Assembly (NCBI RefSeq): GCF_028736035.1
Contig: NZ_CP117866.1
Location: 4,526,001-4,590,000, forward strand
DNA length: 64,000 bases
From: Streptomyces sp. T12
GTDB taxonomy: Bacteria > Actinomycetota > Actinomycetes > Streptomycetales > Streptomycetaceae
Reading direction: 5' to 3'
A model generated the notes under the pieces. It ran no database searches and was not told where the DNA came from. It saw only the letters and a list, made by a program, of their open reading frames with translations. The translations under genes were made by a program, and so were the position numbers. Every line of letters starts with the position of its first letter. The stretch's first letter is position 1. This document shows positions 8,254 to 16,821 of this stretch, piece after piece.

Positions 8254-8640
8254 GGCGAACACCAAGCTCAAGCCCGTTCGGAGAGTCCGCGTCCAACGGA
8301 TCCGGCTACCAGGCCAGCGTGGCCTTCTTGCTCGACCGGCTCGGTGTCGCCGAGCTCGACGAGACGTCGTATGAGCGGGCCGAAGGCATCATGCGCAACT
8401 ACCTCAAGCCGACCTTCGGCACGCTGAAGGCCGGCAAGCTCACGGCCGAGATACTGGAACTCTTCTGCGCCCGTCTCCGCCAGTGCCAGGAACAGTGGGA
8501 AGGCCACCCGCAACGGCAAGACCGACCCGACGACCGCGCAGAAGCACGTCTGCCAAGCGCTCGCTGCGAACAGCATCCACAAGATCTATTTCATCCTGCG
8601 GCCGGCACTCAACCGCCGCCTCCCCGGCGGGCCGCTGCCG
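8254..8640 (+). pseudogene. degenerate site-specific integrase, N-terminal part
   Basis: Fragments in different frames spell an actinobacterial tyrosine recombinase N-terminal region. They include VAFLLDRLGVAELDETSYER and LKPTFGTLKAGKLTAE (the SAM-like core-binding domain), then, after a frameshift near 8480-8510, CQALAANSIHKIYFILRPAL. The catalytic C-terminal domain with the RHRY residues is absent. The position beside a tRNA-Arg scar fits a decayed integrative element. Confidence 0.65.
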
Positions 8641-8865
8641 TTCTCGGCCGCAGTGATCAGGGCACCGGCGGGACTGCAGCGGACGCATGACGGAACGCCG
8701 GCCCGTCCTCCACGTCGACGGGACCGTGCAGATGAACGCGGGGCCGGTGGAGTTCAAGAGGCGCTGAGCCGACGACGAGAGGACGAGAGGACGAGAGAAG
8801 CTCCTCAAATGGGGGGGGGACACATGTGAAGGTGTACGGCATCCTCCTGCGGAAGGCCGTCCTTC

Positions 8866-9644
8866 ATGCCTGAGCTGCCCGACGTCGAGGTTTCCGGAGG
8901 GTGTCCGAGTCCTGTGCGAAGGACCGGGTCGTCCGACGCGTCGACGTGCGCCACGCGGGCGTCCTGCACGGGGTGAGCGCCCGGCAACTGAGCGACGTGT
9001 TGGAGGGCCGGCGATTCACCAAGGCGGACCGGCGCGGCAAGTGGCTCCTGGCCCACACCGGCGGCCCCACCTGCACTTCGGTATGACCGGCCGCCTGTTC
9101 TTCGCTCACCCCGACGAACCGGCCGAGCCCCACGACCGCGTCCTGTTCACCGTGGGCGCCGACCGCCGGCTCCGCTACCGGGACCAGCGCAAGCTCCGGG
9201 GCCTGTGGCTGGCCGACGACGACTCCGATGTCGTACGGCTGCTGGAAAGCCAGGGACCGGACGCGCTGGCGATGGACCGCGAGGAGTTCGAGGCCGCGCT
9301 CTCCGCACGCCGCGGCAGCATCAAGACCGTCCTCACCAACCAGTCCGTCGTAGCCCGACTGGGCAACCTGCTCGCCGACGAGATCCTCTGGCGCGCGAAG
9401 GTACGCCCCAGCACCCACTCGAAACCCACTCGAACGACCTCACCGAGGCCGACCGCCGCCGCCTCTACACCCAGATGCGCCGCACCCTGCACTCCGCGAT
9501 CCCCACCGGTCGCGTCCCACTCCGCCACTCCTGGCTGACCGGCCACCGCGACAACCCGTCCCCGCACTGCCCCCGCTGCGGTGAGCCGCTACGCCGCTCC
9601 CGCCTGGGGGCCGTACGACGGTGTGGTGCGTGAGGTGTCAGTAG
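8866..9644 (+). pseudogene. formamidopyrimidine-DNA glycosylase (Fpg/Nei) family pseudogene
   Basis: The start MPELPDVE is the classical Fpg/Nei N-terminus with catalytic Pro2 and Glu3. The rest of a normal-length protein can be followed only by changing frame at about 8895, 9060, 9400 and 9610. Recognisable blocks are RGKWLLAHT, LHFGMTGRLFF, YRDQRKLRG, and a terminal zinc finger CPRC...WCVRC. At least four indels show long-standing decay. The last codons overlap the convergent secreted-protein gene. Confidence 0.8.
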
Positions 9645-10114
9645 TACCAGCAGTAGGGGCTGGCCTCCGGGTCCGGGCAGAAGGAGATCCAGGCCGTGTT
9701 GTAGCCGGGTGCCCCCACGGTCAGGCGAGGTGGGTCGGCGGAGTTGAAGTGAGAACCCGGATCGGGCGTGGCGATGAAGGTGACAGTCGTTCCGACCGGG
9801 AAGCTCGCGGAGCACGTGCCGGTCTGGCCCGGGCGCCCTTCTTCGCTCTCATACGGGTTCAGAAACGCCACCACATGACAGTTGATCCCGGCCGGCTGGC
9901 TGGTGACGGTTCCGCCGCCAAAGCTGTCGTCGATCCACACGACCACCTGACCCTGCTGGGTCTGGGCCCCGACCGGGGCGGCGGTGCTGAGCGCGGCCGT
10001 GGCGGCGAGCGCGGTCGCGACCAGGACCTTACGCCAGGGGGTGCCGGCTCCGAGCCTGCGTCGAGGTGTCGCGACGGGGTCGGCCGTCGCAGGGAGATTT
10101 GGTTTGCTGCTCAT
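9638..10114 (-). CDS. secreted hypothetical protein
   Basis: About 158 residues from ATG 10114. A basic N-terminus and the hydrophobic stretch VLVATALAATAALSTAAPVGAQ form a Sec signal peptide with a likely cut after VGA. The mature part is about 115 residues with three cysteines, including one in the C-terminal PYCWYY tail, and looks beta-rich (TTVTFIATPDPGSHF). No family is recognised. It is divergent from the LuxR-type regulator with a 94-base gap, so that regulator may control it. Confidence 0.7.
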   Translation of the reverse strand: MSSKPNLPATADPVATPRRRLGAGTPWRKVLVATALAATAALSTAAPVGAQTQQGQVVVWIDDSFGGGTVTSQPAGINCHVVAFLNPYESEEGRPGQTGTCSASFPVGTTVTFIATPDPGSHFNSADPPRLTVGAPGYNTAWISFCPDPEASPYCWYY

Positions 10115-10208
10115 CGGTTGCTCCTGGGTCCGGTCCCTCCATCCTGGACGGCGGCCCGGGGCGCGGCCCATCCCAGAAATGTGGGGAATTGCGTCGTACG
10201 CTCGAAAC

Positions 10209-11255
10209 ATGGCGGTTCCTATCGCCTACGCGCGGTCGCACGAGCGTGTCGTCCGCCTCTGCGAGGCCGGTGGCGACTCCCGGAGCCTGCGTGTGCGGCT
10301 CCTCGACGAGCTGCGGACGGCCACCGGCTTCGACGCGTACGCCTTCCTTCTCACCGACCCCGAGACCGCCGTGGGCTGCTCACCGGTCGCCGACGTGCCG
10401 TGCCTGCCGGAACTGCCCAAGATGACCCGCCTGAAATACCTGACCGCGCTCGACCGCTGGACGGCACTCGACGGCGTCGCTCTGCTGAGCGATCTCCCCG
10501 ACCCCTCCCGCAACCTGCTGTGGCGCGAACTGCTGCGGGACTACGGCGTGCGGGACATCGCCTCGCTGGTGTTCAAGGACCGCTTCGGCTGCTGGGGCTT
10601 CCTCGACCTGTACCGCTGCGACCGGGCCTTCAGCGCCGCGGAAGCCGCGTACCTGGCCCGTCTCACCGCCCCGGTGTCCACGGCGCTGCGCCGCATCCAG
10701 GCGGGGACCTTCGTCGTACGACCGTCCCACGCCCCGCGCCCGGGTCCGCTGGTGCTGCTGCTCTCCCCCGACCTGCTGGTGCTGGCCCAGACCCCGGAGA
10801 CCTACGCCTGTCTGAGCCTGCTGGTGCCGCCCGAGCACGGCCGCCCGGCGGTGCCCGCGAGCGCCTACAACGTCGCGGCCCAGCTGCTGGCTCTCGAGGC
10901 GGGAGTCGATGCGCACCCGCCGCGCTCCCGGGTTCACCTGGCGGACGGCCTGTGGCTGACCCTGAGCGCCGCGCGGATCGGCGACGCGGCTCCGCAGGCC
11001 CGGCGGCGGGCCATCGCCGTCACCATCGAGGAGACCTCACCGACCGAGCGGCTCGCGGTGTTCGCCAGGGCTTTCGCCCTGAGCCCCCGCGAGGGCGACC
11101 TGCTCAGTCACCTGGCCAGGGGCGGCGACAACCACACGGTGGCCTGCCGGATGTCCCTCTCCGAGCTCACCGTGCAGGACCACCTCAAATCGATCTTCGC
11201 CAAGACCTCGACCAACACCCGGGGAATGCTCCTCGCACGCGCCCTCGGAGCGTGA
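10209..11255 (+). CDS. LuxR-family transcriptional regulator, GAF-like sensor domain
   Basis: About 348 residues from ATG 10209. The N-terminal two-thirds resembles a GAF-like ligand domain (ELRTATGFDAYAFLLTDPET, FGCWGFLDLYR). The C-terminus is a LuxR helix-turn-helix: FALSPREGDLLSHLARGGDN, then LSELTVQDHLKSIFAKTST. No receiver domain is present, so this is a one-component regulator. It is transcribed away from the secreted-protein gene at 9638-10114. Confidence 0.82.
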   Translation: MAVPIAYARSHERVVRLCEAGGDSRSLRVRLLDELRTATGFDAYAFLLTDPETAVGCSPVADVPCLPELPKMTRLKYLTALDRWTALDGVALLSDLPDPSRNLLWRELLRDYGVRDIASLVFKDRFGCWGFLDLYRCDRAFSAAEAAYLARLTAPVSTALRRIQAGTFVVRPSHAPRPGPLVLLLSPDLLVLAQTPETYACLSLLVPPEHGRPAVPASAYNVAAQLLALEAGVDAHPPRSRVHLADGLWLTLSAARIGDAAPQARRRAIAVTIEETSPTERLAVFARAFALSPREGDLLSHLARGGDNHTVACRMSLSELTVQDHLKSIFAKTSTNTRGMLLARALGA

Positions 11256-11397
11256 GCCCTCACCTCCTGGAGGGCGTCATGTCCGTTTCTGGTGGATACC
11301 TCGTCCAGACTGGGTGAGGAAGCCTTGGCGGGTGAGGCCTCCGTGGCGGCTGGCGGCTGGGCGGCTGCGGCTGCGGGTGACGTTCAGTTGACATCCT

Positions 11398-11417
11398 CCC
11401 CCTCTTAAAAGAGGGGG
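11398..11417. other. hairpin at the 3' end of tnpB
   Basis: CCCCCTC and GAGGGGG pair across a TTAAAA loop that contains the tnpB stop codon (TTA at 11405-11407, minus strand TAA). Such a stem sits at the right end of IS200/IS605-type elements, where the guide (omega) RNA also ends. Confidence 0.5.
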
Positions 11418-12496
11418 ATTCCAACCCAGTTGGGCTGAGGTTCACGGACACTCAACCGCGGTGTGGGCGGTGTTGTCCCTCCGGCACCGGCTGTTCGCCG
11501 GGGGCGGGGAATCCCGCCCTGTCCTGCCGCGACGTTGGTTGCTGCGTTGGTGTCCGCGTTGCAGGTGAAGCCGCAGGAGCAACAGACGAACTCGGCTTGG
11601 CTCTCGCGCGAGTTCTTCTCGATCCATCCGCAGGCACTGCACCGCAGACTCGTGTACGGGGCGGGCACGTCTTCGACGCGTCCGGGGGCCTTGTGCTCGG
11701 TGCGCTGACGCAGGAGACCCCAGCCCTGGGCGAGGATGCTCCGGTTCAGGCCCCGCTTCTGCGCGACGTTCTTGCCCGGCTCGGCGACCGTGCCCTTGGC
11801 CGACCGGGTCATGTTCTTGATGTTCAGCTTCTCGAACCGCACCAGGTCGTACGACCGGGCGAGCATGGTGCTGGTCTTCTCGCACCAGTCTTTGCGGCGG
11901 TTCGCCTCGCGGGCCTTGAGCCGGGCGACCTTCGCGTACTCGGCACTCTTCCGCTCGCTGCTCTTCGGGGCGCGGGCTGCGCGCCGCTGGTGCTTGCGGA
12001 TCTGGGCGCGTTCCCGGGTGGTGAGCTGGGGGCAGTCCAGGGTGCGGCCGTCGGAGAGGGCGGCGGTGATGGTCACGCCCCGGTCGATGCCGATGACCGC
12101 ACCCGTGCCGGGTGCCCCGGTCGGATCGGGGATGACGGCGAACGCCACATGCCACTGCCTGTTGCGGAAGGTGACCCGGAACGTCTTCGCGTCGGGCAGC
12201 TTCGCGCCCTTGCCCTTCACACTGAGACGGAAGCGGACCCAGCCGCAGCCGGGCACCCTCACCTGAGCCCACCGCCGGTTCAGCTTCTGCACCACGACGG
12301 ACCGGCCCATGACCTGCTTGCCGGTCTTCGTGTTCAGCTTCGCCGAGCCGTCCTCGTCGCACTCGGGCACACGGGCGGTGCCGACGACACGGAAGCCCTC
12401 GTGCTTGAACTTCTTGCGCCAGGTCGGCTCACCGAACCCGGAGGTGAAGCGGGCGTTCTTGGCCTTGGCGAAGTCCTTGAGCGCCTGCTGCTGCAC
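11405..12496 (-). CDS. TnpB (IS200/IS605-type RNA-guided nuclease), N-terminally truncated
   Basis: About 363 residues. The RuvC residues are present: D138 in GIDRG, E222 in RFEKLNI, D315 in CNADTNAATN. A zinc ribbon (CSAC, CSC) lies between the last two. The usual first 50-70 residues of TnpB, starting with the RYxFRLYP-type strand, are missing. The open frame begins just after an in-frame TGA at about 12533, and the first codons (LAAGNADVQQQALKDF) correspond to the middle of the N-terminal domain. No tnpA is nearby. The product is probably inactive unless an unseen start restores the N-terminus. Confidence 0.82.
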   Translation of the reverse strand: MQQQALKDFAKAKNARFTSGFGEPTWRKKFKHEGFRVVGTARVPECDEDGSAKLNTKTGKQVMGRSVVVQKLNRRWAQVRVPGCGWVRFRLSVKGKGAKLPDAKTFRVTFRNRQWHVAFAVIPDPTGAPGTGAVIGIDRGVTITAALSDGRTLDCPQLTTRERAQIRKHQRRAARAPKSSERKSAEYAKVARLKAREANRRKDWCEKTSTMLARSYDLVRFEKLNIKNMTRSAKGTVAEPGKNVAQKRGLNRSILAQGWGLLRQRTEHKAPGRVEDVPAPYTSLRCSACGWIEKNSRESQAEFVCCSCGFTCNADTNAATNVAAGQGGIPRPRRTAGAGGTTPPTPRLSVREPQPNWVGIPLF

Positions 12497-12499
12497 GTC

Positions 12500-13179
12500 G
12501 GCGTTCCCGGCGGCCAGCCACTCGTTGCCGCGTCCCTGAACTCATGGCTGATCTCCGTAGTGCGCCGCGCCGCCGAGTCGGGCGGTACGCCGGATCGCCC
12601 CGGCGGCGATCCAGCTACCCCTGCCCCGCTACGCGGGAACGGGCATTCACCCCGGTCCTGAAGTACCGGGCACCCTGCCCGGAAAGACCGGTGGAGAGGG
12701 TGGGGCGCCGACCGCCGAGCGGCCGACGGTCGGACACCATCTTCGGCGGCATCCCGGTACGACTTCTGTGCCGGCTCCGTGGACCTGACGCGACCGGCCC
12801 CGGTCGAGCCCCAGGGCGGCGCTGTAGGGGGTTGAGCGCAGGCCCGGCGAGATCCCCGTACGACTCGTCGTTCAGGGACGGCAGCAGCCGATGGTCCTGT
12901 GTGGTCGCAGTGGTGGTGTCTCCGCTGCTGACGGTCGCAGCCCGTGGCCTGCTACGACATCACGCGGCGAACCTCAGTAACCGAACAGCGCAGGTACGTA
13001 CTCCAGCGTGAACACGTAGCGAGCATCTCCGCTTGATCGTTACGCCGCGTCCCCTGCGGGATGCCGGACGGCCTTCTTCACGTCCATCTCGACGCAGACC
13101 CGGTCCGCGCAACGCGGGCGGTCGATCCCGCGTCTGGCAGGGAGAACAGCCAGGAACCACCCCCTGAACGGAGTGCTCG
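12500..13179. other. no supported gene
   Basis: About 680 bases holding what should be the 5' part of the TnpB element, now unrecognisable. A short minus-strand C-terminal fragment ending near 12975 (YVFTLEYVPALFGY) looks coding but is cut by a stop 20 codons earlier, probably debris. Confidence 0.5.
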
Positions 13180-14127
13180 GTGCTCATAGGACTCCTGACC
13201 GCCGTTGCGGCCTCGATCTGTTACGGCACGGGCTCCGTCCTCCAGGCCGTCGGCTCCCGCAAGTCGGCCCGCCGCGAGGCGGCCGCCGCCGGGCACACCA
13301 CCGGACAGGTCACCACGCATGGTGGCCCCAGTCTCTCCTCCACCGCCCAGGCCGCGATGACCTGGGAGTTCGTCGTCGGCACGGTCCTGGACTTCGTCGG
13401 CTTCGGACTCGGCGCGCTCGCCGCCCGCCTGCTGCCGCTGTTCCTCTCCCAGACGGTCATCAGCGCCAACCTCATCATCACGGCCGTCCTGAGCGTCAAG
13501 CTGCTCGGCATCCGGCTGACCCGGGCGGAGTGGACCTCGATCGCAGTCGTCTGCTCGGCGCTGGTGCTGCTCGCGAGCGCGGCGGGCCCTGAGGGCAGCG
13601 GGCACACGCCGATCACCACCCACTGGTGGCTCCTCACGATCTCACTGCTACTGATGGCGGGCGGCACGGTCCTGGTCCGGCGGCTCGGCTCCCGGGCCGC
13701 GATCCTGGCCGGTCTGCTCTCCGGTCTCGGCTTCGGCGCGCTCGGCGTGGGCGTGCGAGTGCTGAACGGGATCGATCCGTTCGACCTGGCCACGCTGCTC
13801 ACCGACCCGGCCCTGTACGCCATTCTGGTCGCCGGAATCGGCGGCATGTACCTGCACACCGTCGCGCTGCAGATCGGCTCGGTGAACGGGGCGACGGCGG
13901 CGCTGGTGGTCGGCGAGACCGTGCTGCCCGGCATGATCGGCGTCTGGTGGCTGGGGGACGCCTCACGCCCCGGCTTCGCCTGGCTGGCGGTGACCGGCTT
14001 CGTCCTGGCGGTCTCGGGCGCGGTCGCGGTGGCCTGGTTCGGCGCGCCGGAGAACGCCGGGAAGGACGTCCCGGCCCCGACCGACACCCCCACCCAGAAC
14101 CCGGCGCTTGCCCAAAACCGAGCCTAG
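13180..14127 (+). CDS. EamA/DMT-like integral membrane protein
   Basis: About 315 residues from GTG 13180. Nine or ten hydrophobic segments begin at the very N-terminus (LIGLLTAVAASICYGTGSVL). The pattern matches the DMT-like membrane proteins common in actinobacteria, with paired half-repeats and the small-residue GSVNGATAALVVGETVLPG near the end. Substrate unknown. The stop codon coincides with the 3' end of the antisense group II intron tail. Confidence 0.75.
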   Translation: MLIGLLTAVAASICYGTGSVLQAVGSRKSARREAAAAGHTTGQVTTHGGPSLSSTAQAAMTWEFVVGTVLDFVGFGLGALAARLLPLFLSQTVISANLIITAVLSVKLLGIRLTRAEWTSIAVVCSALVLLASAAGPEGSGHTPITTHWWLLTISLLLMAGGTVLVRRLGSRAAILAGLLSGLGFGALGVGVRVLNGIDPFDLATLLTDPALYAILVAGIGGMYLHTVALQIGSVNGATAALVVGETVLPGMIGVWWLGDASRPGFAWLAVTGFVLAVSGAVAVAWFGAPENAGKDVPAPTDTPTQNPALAQNRA

Positions 14128-14230
14128 TAGCGTCGGGGACTGGCGCGGTGGCTGCCGCTCCGTGTCCAGTCCCCGCCGCTTCGAACCGTACGTGCGGTTC
14201 TCCCGCATACGGCTTTCCGGCATCGTTCAC
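14126..14230 (-). mobile_element. group II intron 3' fragment (domains V and VI)
   Basis: On the minus strand, 14216-14183 is a 34-nt stem resembling domain V: an AGC triad (AAAGCCGTATG), a small apical loop and the closing CGTACGGTTC. It is followed by a 10-bp stem CGGGGACTGG/CCAGTCCCCG (14166-14175 with 14134-14143) where domain VI would lie, then the 3' end. I see no reverse transcriptase upstream, so only the tail remains. The assignment rests on the domain V consensus I remember. Confidence 0.55.
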
Positions 14231-14240
14231 CGGCTGGCAT

Positions 14241-14733
14241 GTCTGTCGCCCTGCGCACGGCGTTGTCACGTTGTTGGGTATGTGATCGTCCGAGAGGGCG
14301 TTAAGCCCCTTCCCTCCCGGTTCGTGATCACTCGTTCGTGGTACTGATCGAGCCGATGATCACGGCCTGGAAACAGGACCGTGTGGGGCGGTCGGCGACG
14401 GGAGACCCGGGAACCTGTGATCTCCGGGAGGTCGTGAGCGCGATCTTCTACCGAACCGGACGGGCTGTCAGTGGCGCTATCAGCACGACCAGTCGATGCC
14501 CACAAGGCAGTGCCGCGCAGAACGGGTTCAGCAGATGCCGACGTTTCCGCAGGCGGGGCGGGCACGGGCGAAGTACGCGGCGGGCACCGCTCCCCCTCGG
14601 CGCCTGGGCCTGGACCGCCTCGGCCACCACCGGCGGCCACCGTCTGTTGATCACAGATATGCCCAAGCTCCTGTATTGCACCCTCCAGGCCTGAGCTCGA
14701 CGTTTCCGCAGGTCACAGCACCGTCCGGGGAAA
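14241..14733. other. no supported gene
   Basis: Sequence between the intron tail and the second tRNA-Arg scar. CGTTTCCGCAGG occurs at about 14540 and CGTTTCCGCAGGTCAC at 14701. No coding region stands out. Confidence 0.45.
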
Positions 14734-14775
14734 CTCCCAAAGCGGGTGTCGCAGGTTCGAATCCTGCCGGGGGCG
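14734..14775 (+). pseudogene. tRNA-Arg 3' half, attachment-site scar 2
   Basis: The sequence starts in the anticodon loop (CTCCCAA), continues with AGCGG, variable loop, T-arm GCAGG-TTCGAAT-CCTGC and acceptor CGGGGGC plus discriminator G. It matches the copy at 8127 over nearly its whole length in the same orientation. The 5' half is missing and upstream sequence is unrelated. Confidence 0.7.
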
Positions 14776-15134
14776 CAACGCATTACCGCTCTGACCTGGG
14801 ATTTATCCCTCAGGGAGGGCTCCCACCCGGCCTCGGACTCCTCGTCCGGGGCCGTTTTGCGTGAGCGACGGGTACCGCTCACCGGCCAGACCGGCGAGGG
14901 TGGCGCCCCGCCGTTCGGCCAGGGCAGCCTGCACCGTCTCAGTGGTGCCACTCGTCTGTTCCGATCCCCCGGTGACGAGTCCAACGCGCCGGTGTCTCAC
15001 TCGTCGTGGGCTCGCTCGTCGGATGCCGGCCGACAGGGAGGGGACGTGAGCGAGATCAGCATGCCGGGCGGACGGCAGACAGTACGCTCGATCCAGCGGG
15101 ATCGGGCCGCGGCACAGTGTCCGGGAGGTGCTTC
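14776..15134. other. no supported gene
   Basis: About 360 bases downstream of the tRNA-Arg scar with no convincing coding frame. Confidence 0.4.
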
Positions 15135-15701
15135 ATGACGGCCGAGATGATGGCCCCGGCGTGGATGCATGAGCAGATCACGGCGCAGGAGTACGACTCC
15201 TGGTCCGAGGAACAGTGCGCCGGCATCGAGATCGTGGACGGGATGGTCGTCGTGAGCCCCAGTGCGTCCAAGCGGCTCAACCGTCTGGCCCGGATTCTGG
15301 CGAACGCCCTGGATGCCGCCGCGGGCCCGGAGTGGAACGCCGACACCGGCTTCGACGTCCGGCTTCAGGACGTCCCTCTCACCAATCGCCGCCCCGACGT
15401 CGTCGTGTACCAGGCAGACACCATCGACATCACCCCAACCCGCCCCGAGCACGTGCTGCTGGTCGCGGAGGTGGTGTCGCCAGGCTCGGAGACCACCGAC
15501 CGGATCGTGAAGGTCGACCAGTACGCCAAGGCAGGCATCGCCTTCTACTGGCGCATCGAGCAGGCCGCGACAGGCGTTCCTCTCGTCTACACCTACGTTC
15601 TCGACCCCGCGACAAGGACCTACCGGAACGGAGACGTGTTCACCGGCGTCCTCAAGGCAGTGGCCCCCTTCCCAGTGGAGATCGACCTCGGCCAGATCTG
15701 A
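15135..15701 (+). CDS. Uma2-family endonuclease
   Basis: About 188 residues from ATG 15135, preceded by GGGAGGTG. It shows the Uma2/DUF820 restriction-endonuclease-like fold: an N-terminal ITAQEYDSWSEE helix, IEIVDGMVVVSPSA, then RRPDVVVYQAD and LLVAEVVSPGSETTDRIVKV. The last segments give the PD-(D/E)xK pair: D in RPDVVV and E-x-V in AEVVS, followed by K of IVKVDQYAKAGI. Uma2 proteins are abundant in actinobacteria and cyanobacteria; their biological substrate is unclear. Confidence 0.9.
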   Translation: MTAEMMAPAWMHEQITAQEYDSWSEEQCAGIEIVDGMVVVSPSASKRLNRLARILANALDAAAGPEWNADTGFDVRLQDVPLTNRRPDVVVYQADTIDITPTRPEHVLLVAEVVSPGSETTDRIVKVDQYAKAGIAFYWRIEQAATGVPLVYTYVLDPATRTYRNGDVFTGVLKAVAPFPVEIDLGQI

Positions 15702-15740
15702 CCAGGCGCTGCTCGGCAGCCAACCGCGCGTGAGCGATGC

Positions 15741-16013
15741 GTGAGCGACGCGAAGAAGGACGGGGACGCCGAGAGCCAGAAGGAGCGTGGCGTCGCGCTG
15801 CGCACCTTCTTCTACATCTTCGGCACCCACCGGATCGCAGGCTTCGTGAGGGCCGTGGCTACGACGGCGGCCTTTCCTCGCCCTGCGCGGCCTGCAGGTC
15901 GGCCTGCCCGGCGAGCACCCCGGACAGGATCGTCCGTGCGACCCGCAGAAGCTCCGCGACCTGCGAACTGGTCAGCGAGTAGTACACGGTCGAACCCTCC
16001 TTGCGGGTCTTGA
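15741..16013 (+). CDS. DUF6126-like small membrane protein, C-terminus degenerate
   Basis: The first 40 codons (GTG start at 15741) read like DUF6126: a charged start, then FFYIFGTHRIAGFV. Normal members continue with a short hydrophobic stretch and end near residue 50. Here the frame runs into unrelated proline/arginine-rich sequence that is antisense to the ArsR gene. The hydrophobic helix is spoiled, so this is likely a truncated or frameshifted copy. Confidence 0.4.
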   Translation: MSDAKKDGDAESQKERGVALRTFFYIFGTHRIAGFVRAVATTAAFPRPARPAGRPARRAPRTGSSVRPAEAPRPANWSASSTRSNPPCGS

Positions 16014-16197
16014 CCAGATTCGCCCGCCGCAGCACAGCGAGCTGCTGGGACAGATGTGCGGGCTCGATGCCCACCTCGGGCAACATCTCCGCCACCGCGT
16101 GCTCACGCTCACTCAGCAGCTCCAGGACGCGGATACGGACCGGGTGGCCGAGAGTCTTGAAGAACTCGGCCTTCAGTTGGTACAGCGGCGTACTCAT
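15859..16197 (-). CDS. ArsR/SmtB-family transcriptional regulator
   Basis: About 112 residues from ATG 16197 (MSTPLYQLKAEFF). It has the winged helix-turn-helix typical of ArsR: LGHPVRIRVLELL, then VGIEPAHLSQQLAVLRRANL and KEGSTVYYSL. No metal-binding cysteine box (ELCVCDL) is present, so it is probably not an arsenic or cadmium sensor. It closely resembles the second ArsR at 19718-20059, which heads the SulP operon. A longer in-frame start at 16440 gives a nonconserved extension and is rejected. Confidence 0.88.
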   Translation of the reverse strand: MSTPLYQLKAEFFKTLGHPVRIRVLELLSEREHAVAEMLPEVGIEPAHLSQQLAVLRRANLVKTRKEGSTVYYSLTSSQVAELLRVARTILSGVLAGQADLQAAQGEERPPS

Positions 16198-16408
16198 CGT
16201 GCCGGCCCCTCCCCGACGCAACGGCACGTCCCCACCGGTCGGAGCTCGGCGCATCGCATCCACCCTCCCCCACCCTTCGGGCGGGGGGACCCCCACCTCG
16301 CTTCGCTCGTCAAGAACATGCGGCCCATCCTCGCCTGCGGCGCCGGCTACGCCGAACCCGGATGCGAGGATCCAAGCCGCTCGAATCAGAGGCCATGCGC
16401 CTGTGAAA

Positions 16409-16433
16409 CCGCCCGGGACGTCGTCCCGGGCGG
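16409..16433. terminator. hairpin downstream of yjdM
   Basis: CCGCCCGGGAC (16409-16419) pairs with GTCCCGGGCGG (16423-16433) around a 3-base loop, 20 bases after the yjdM stop on the minus strand. It would end the SulP operon transcript. Confidence 0.7.
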
Positions 16434-16453
16434 CCGGCACGGCGAGGGCCGGG

Positions 16454-16807
16454 TCAGACCTTCTTCACCACGCTGGACTTGAGCTGCATGGCGCCGAACC
16501 CGTCGACCTTGCAGTCGATGTCGTGGCCGTCCACGCCGTCGACCAGGCGGATGTTGCGCACTTTGGTGCCCGCCTTGATGCCGGTCGGGTTGCCCTTGAC
16601 CTTCAGCGTCTTGACCACCGTCACGGTGTCACCGTCGGCGAGCACGTTGCCGACCGCGTCCTTGATCACCTTGCTGCCGGAGGTGCCGTCCGCGGACGCC
16701 TCGGACGGTGACCACTCGTGCCCGCACTCGGGGCAGACAAGGAGCGCACCCATCTCGTAGGTGTAGGCGCTGGAGCATTCAGGGCAGGGGGGAAGGTTTT
16801 CACTCAT
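16454..16807 (-). CDS. yjdM: PhnA/YjdM-family zinc-ribbon protein
   Basis: 117 residues. An N-terminal zinc ribbon (CPEC at residues 8-11 and CPEC at 26-29) is followed by a small beta-barrel with DGDTVTVVKTLKVKG and VRNIRLVDGVDGHDIDCKV, the PhnA/YjdM signature. The family was once linked to phosphonate use, but its biochemical role is not settled. It starts 14 bases after the STAS-gene stop and is probably the last gene of the SulP operon. Confidence 0.9.
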   Translation of the reverse strand: MSENLPPCPECSSAYTYEMGALLVCPECGHEWSPSEASADGTSGSKVIKDAVGNVLADGDTVTVVKTLKVKGNPTGIKAGTKVRNIRLVDGVDGHDIDCKVDGFGAMQLKSSVVKKV

Positions 16808-16821
16808 GGCACGTGGGTCTT

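Noticed and set aside
15741..16440. longer N-terminal forms of the ArsR and DUF6126-like genes
   Set aside because: The extensions are proline/arginine-rich and overlap neighbouring features; internal starts match family lengths.
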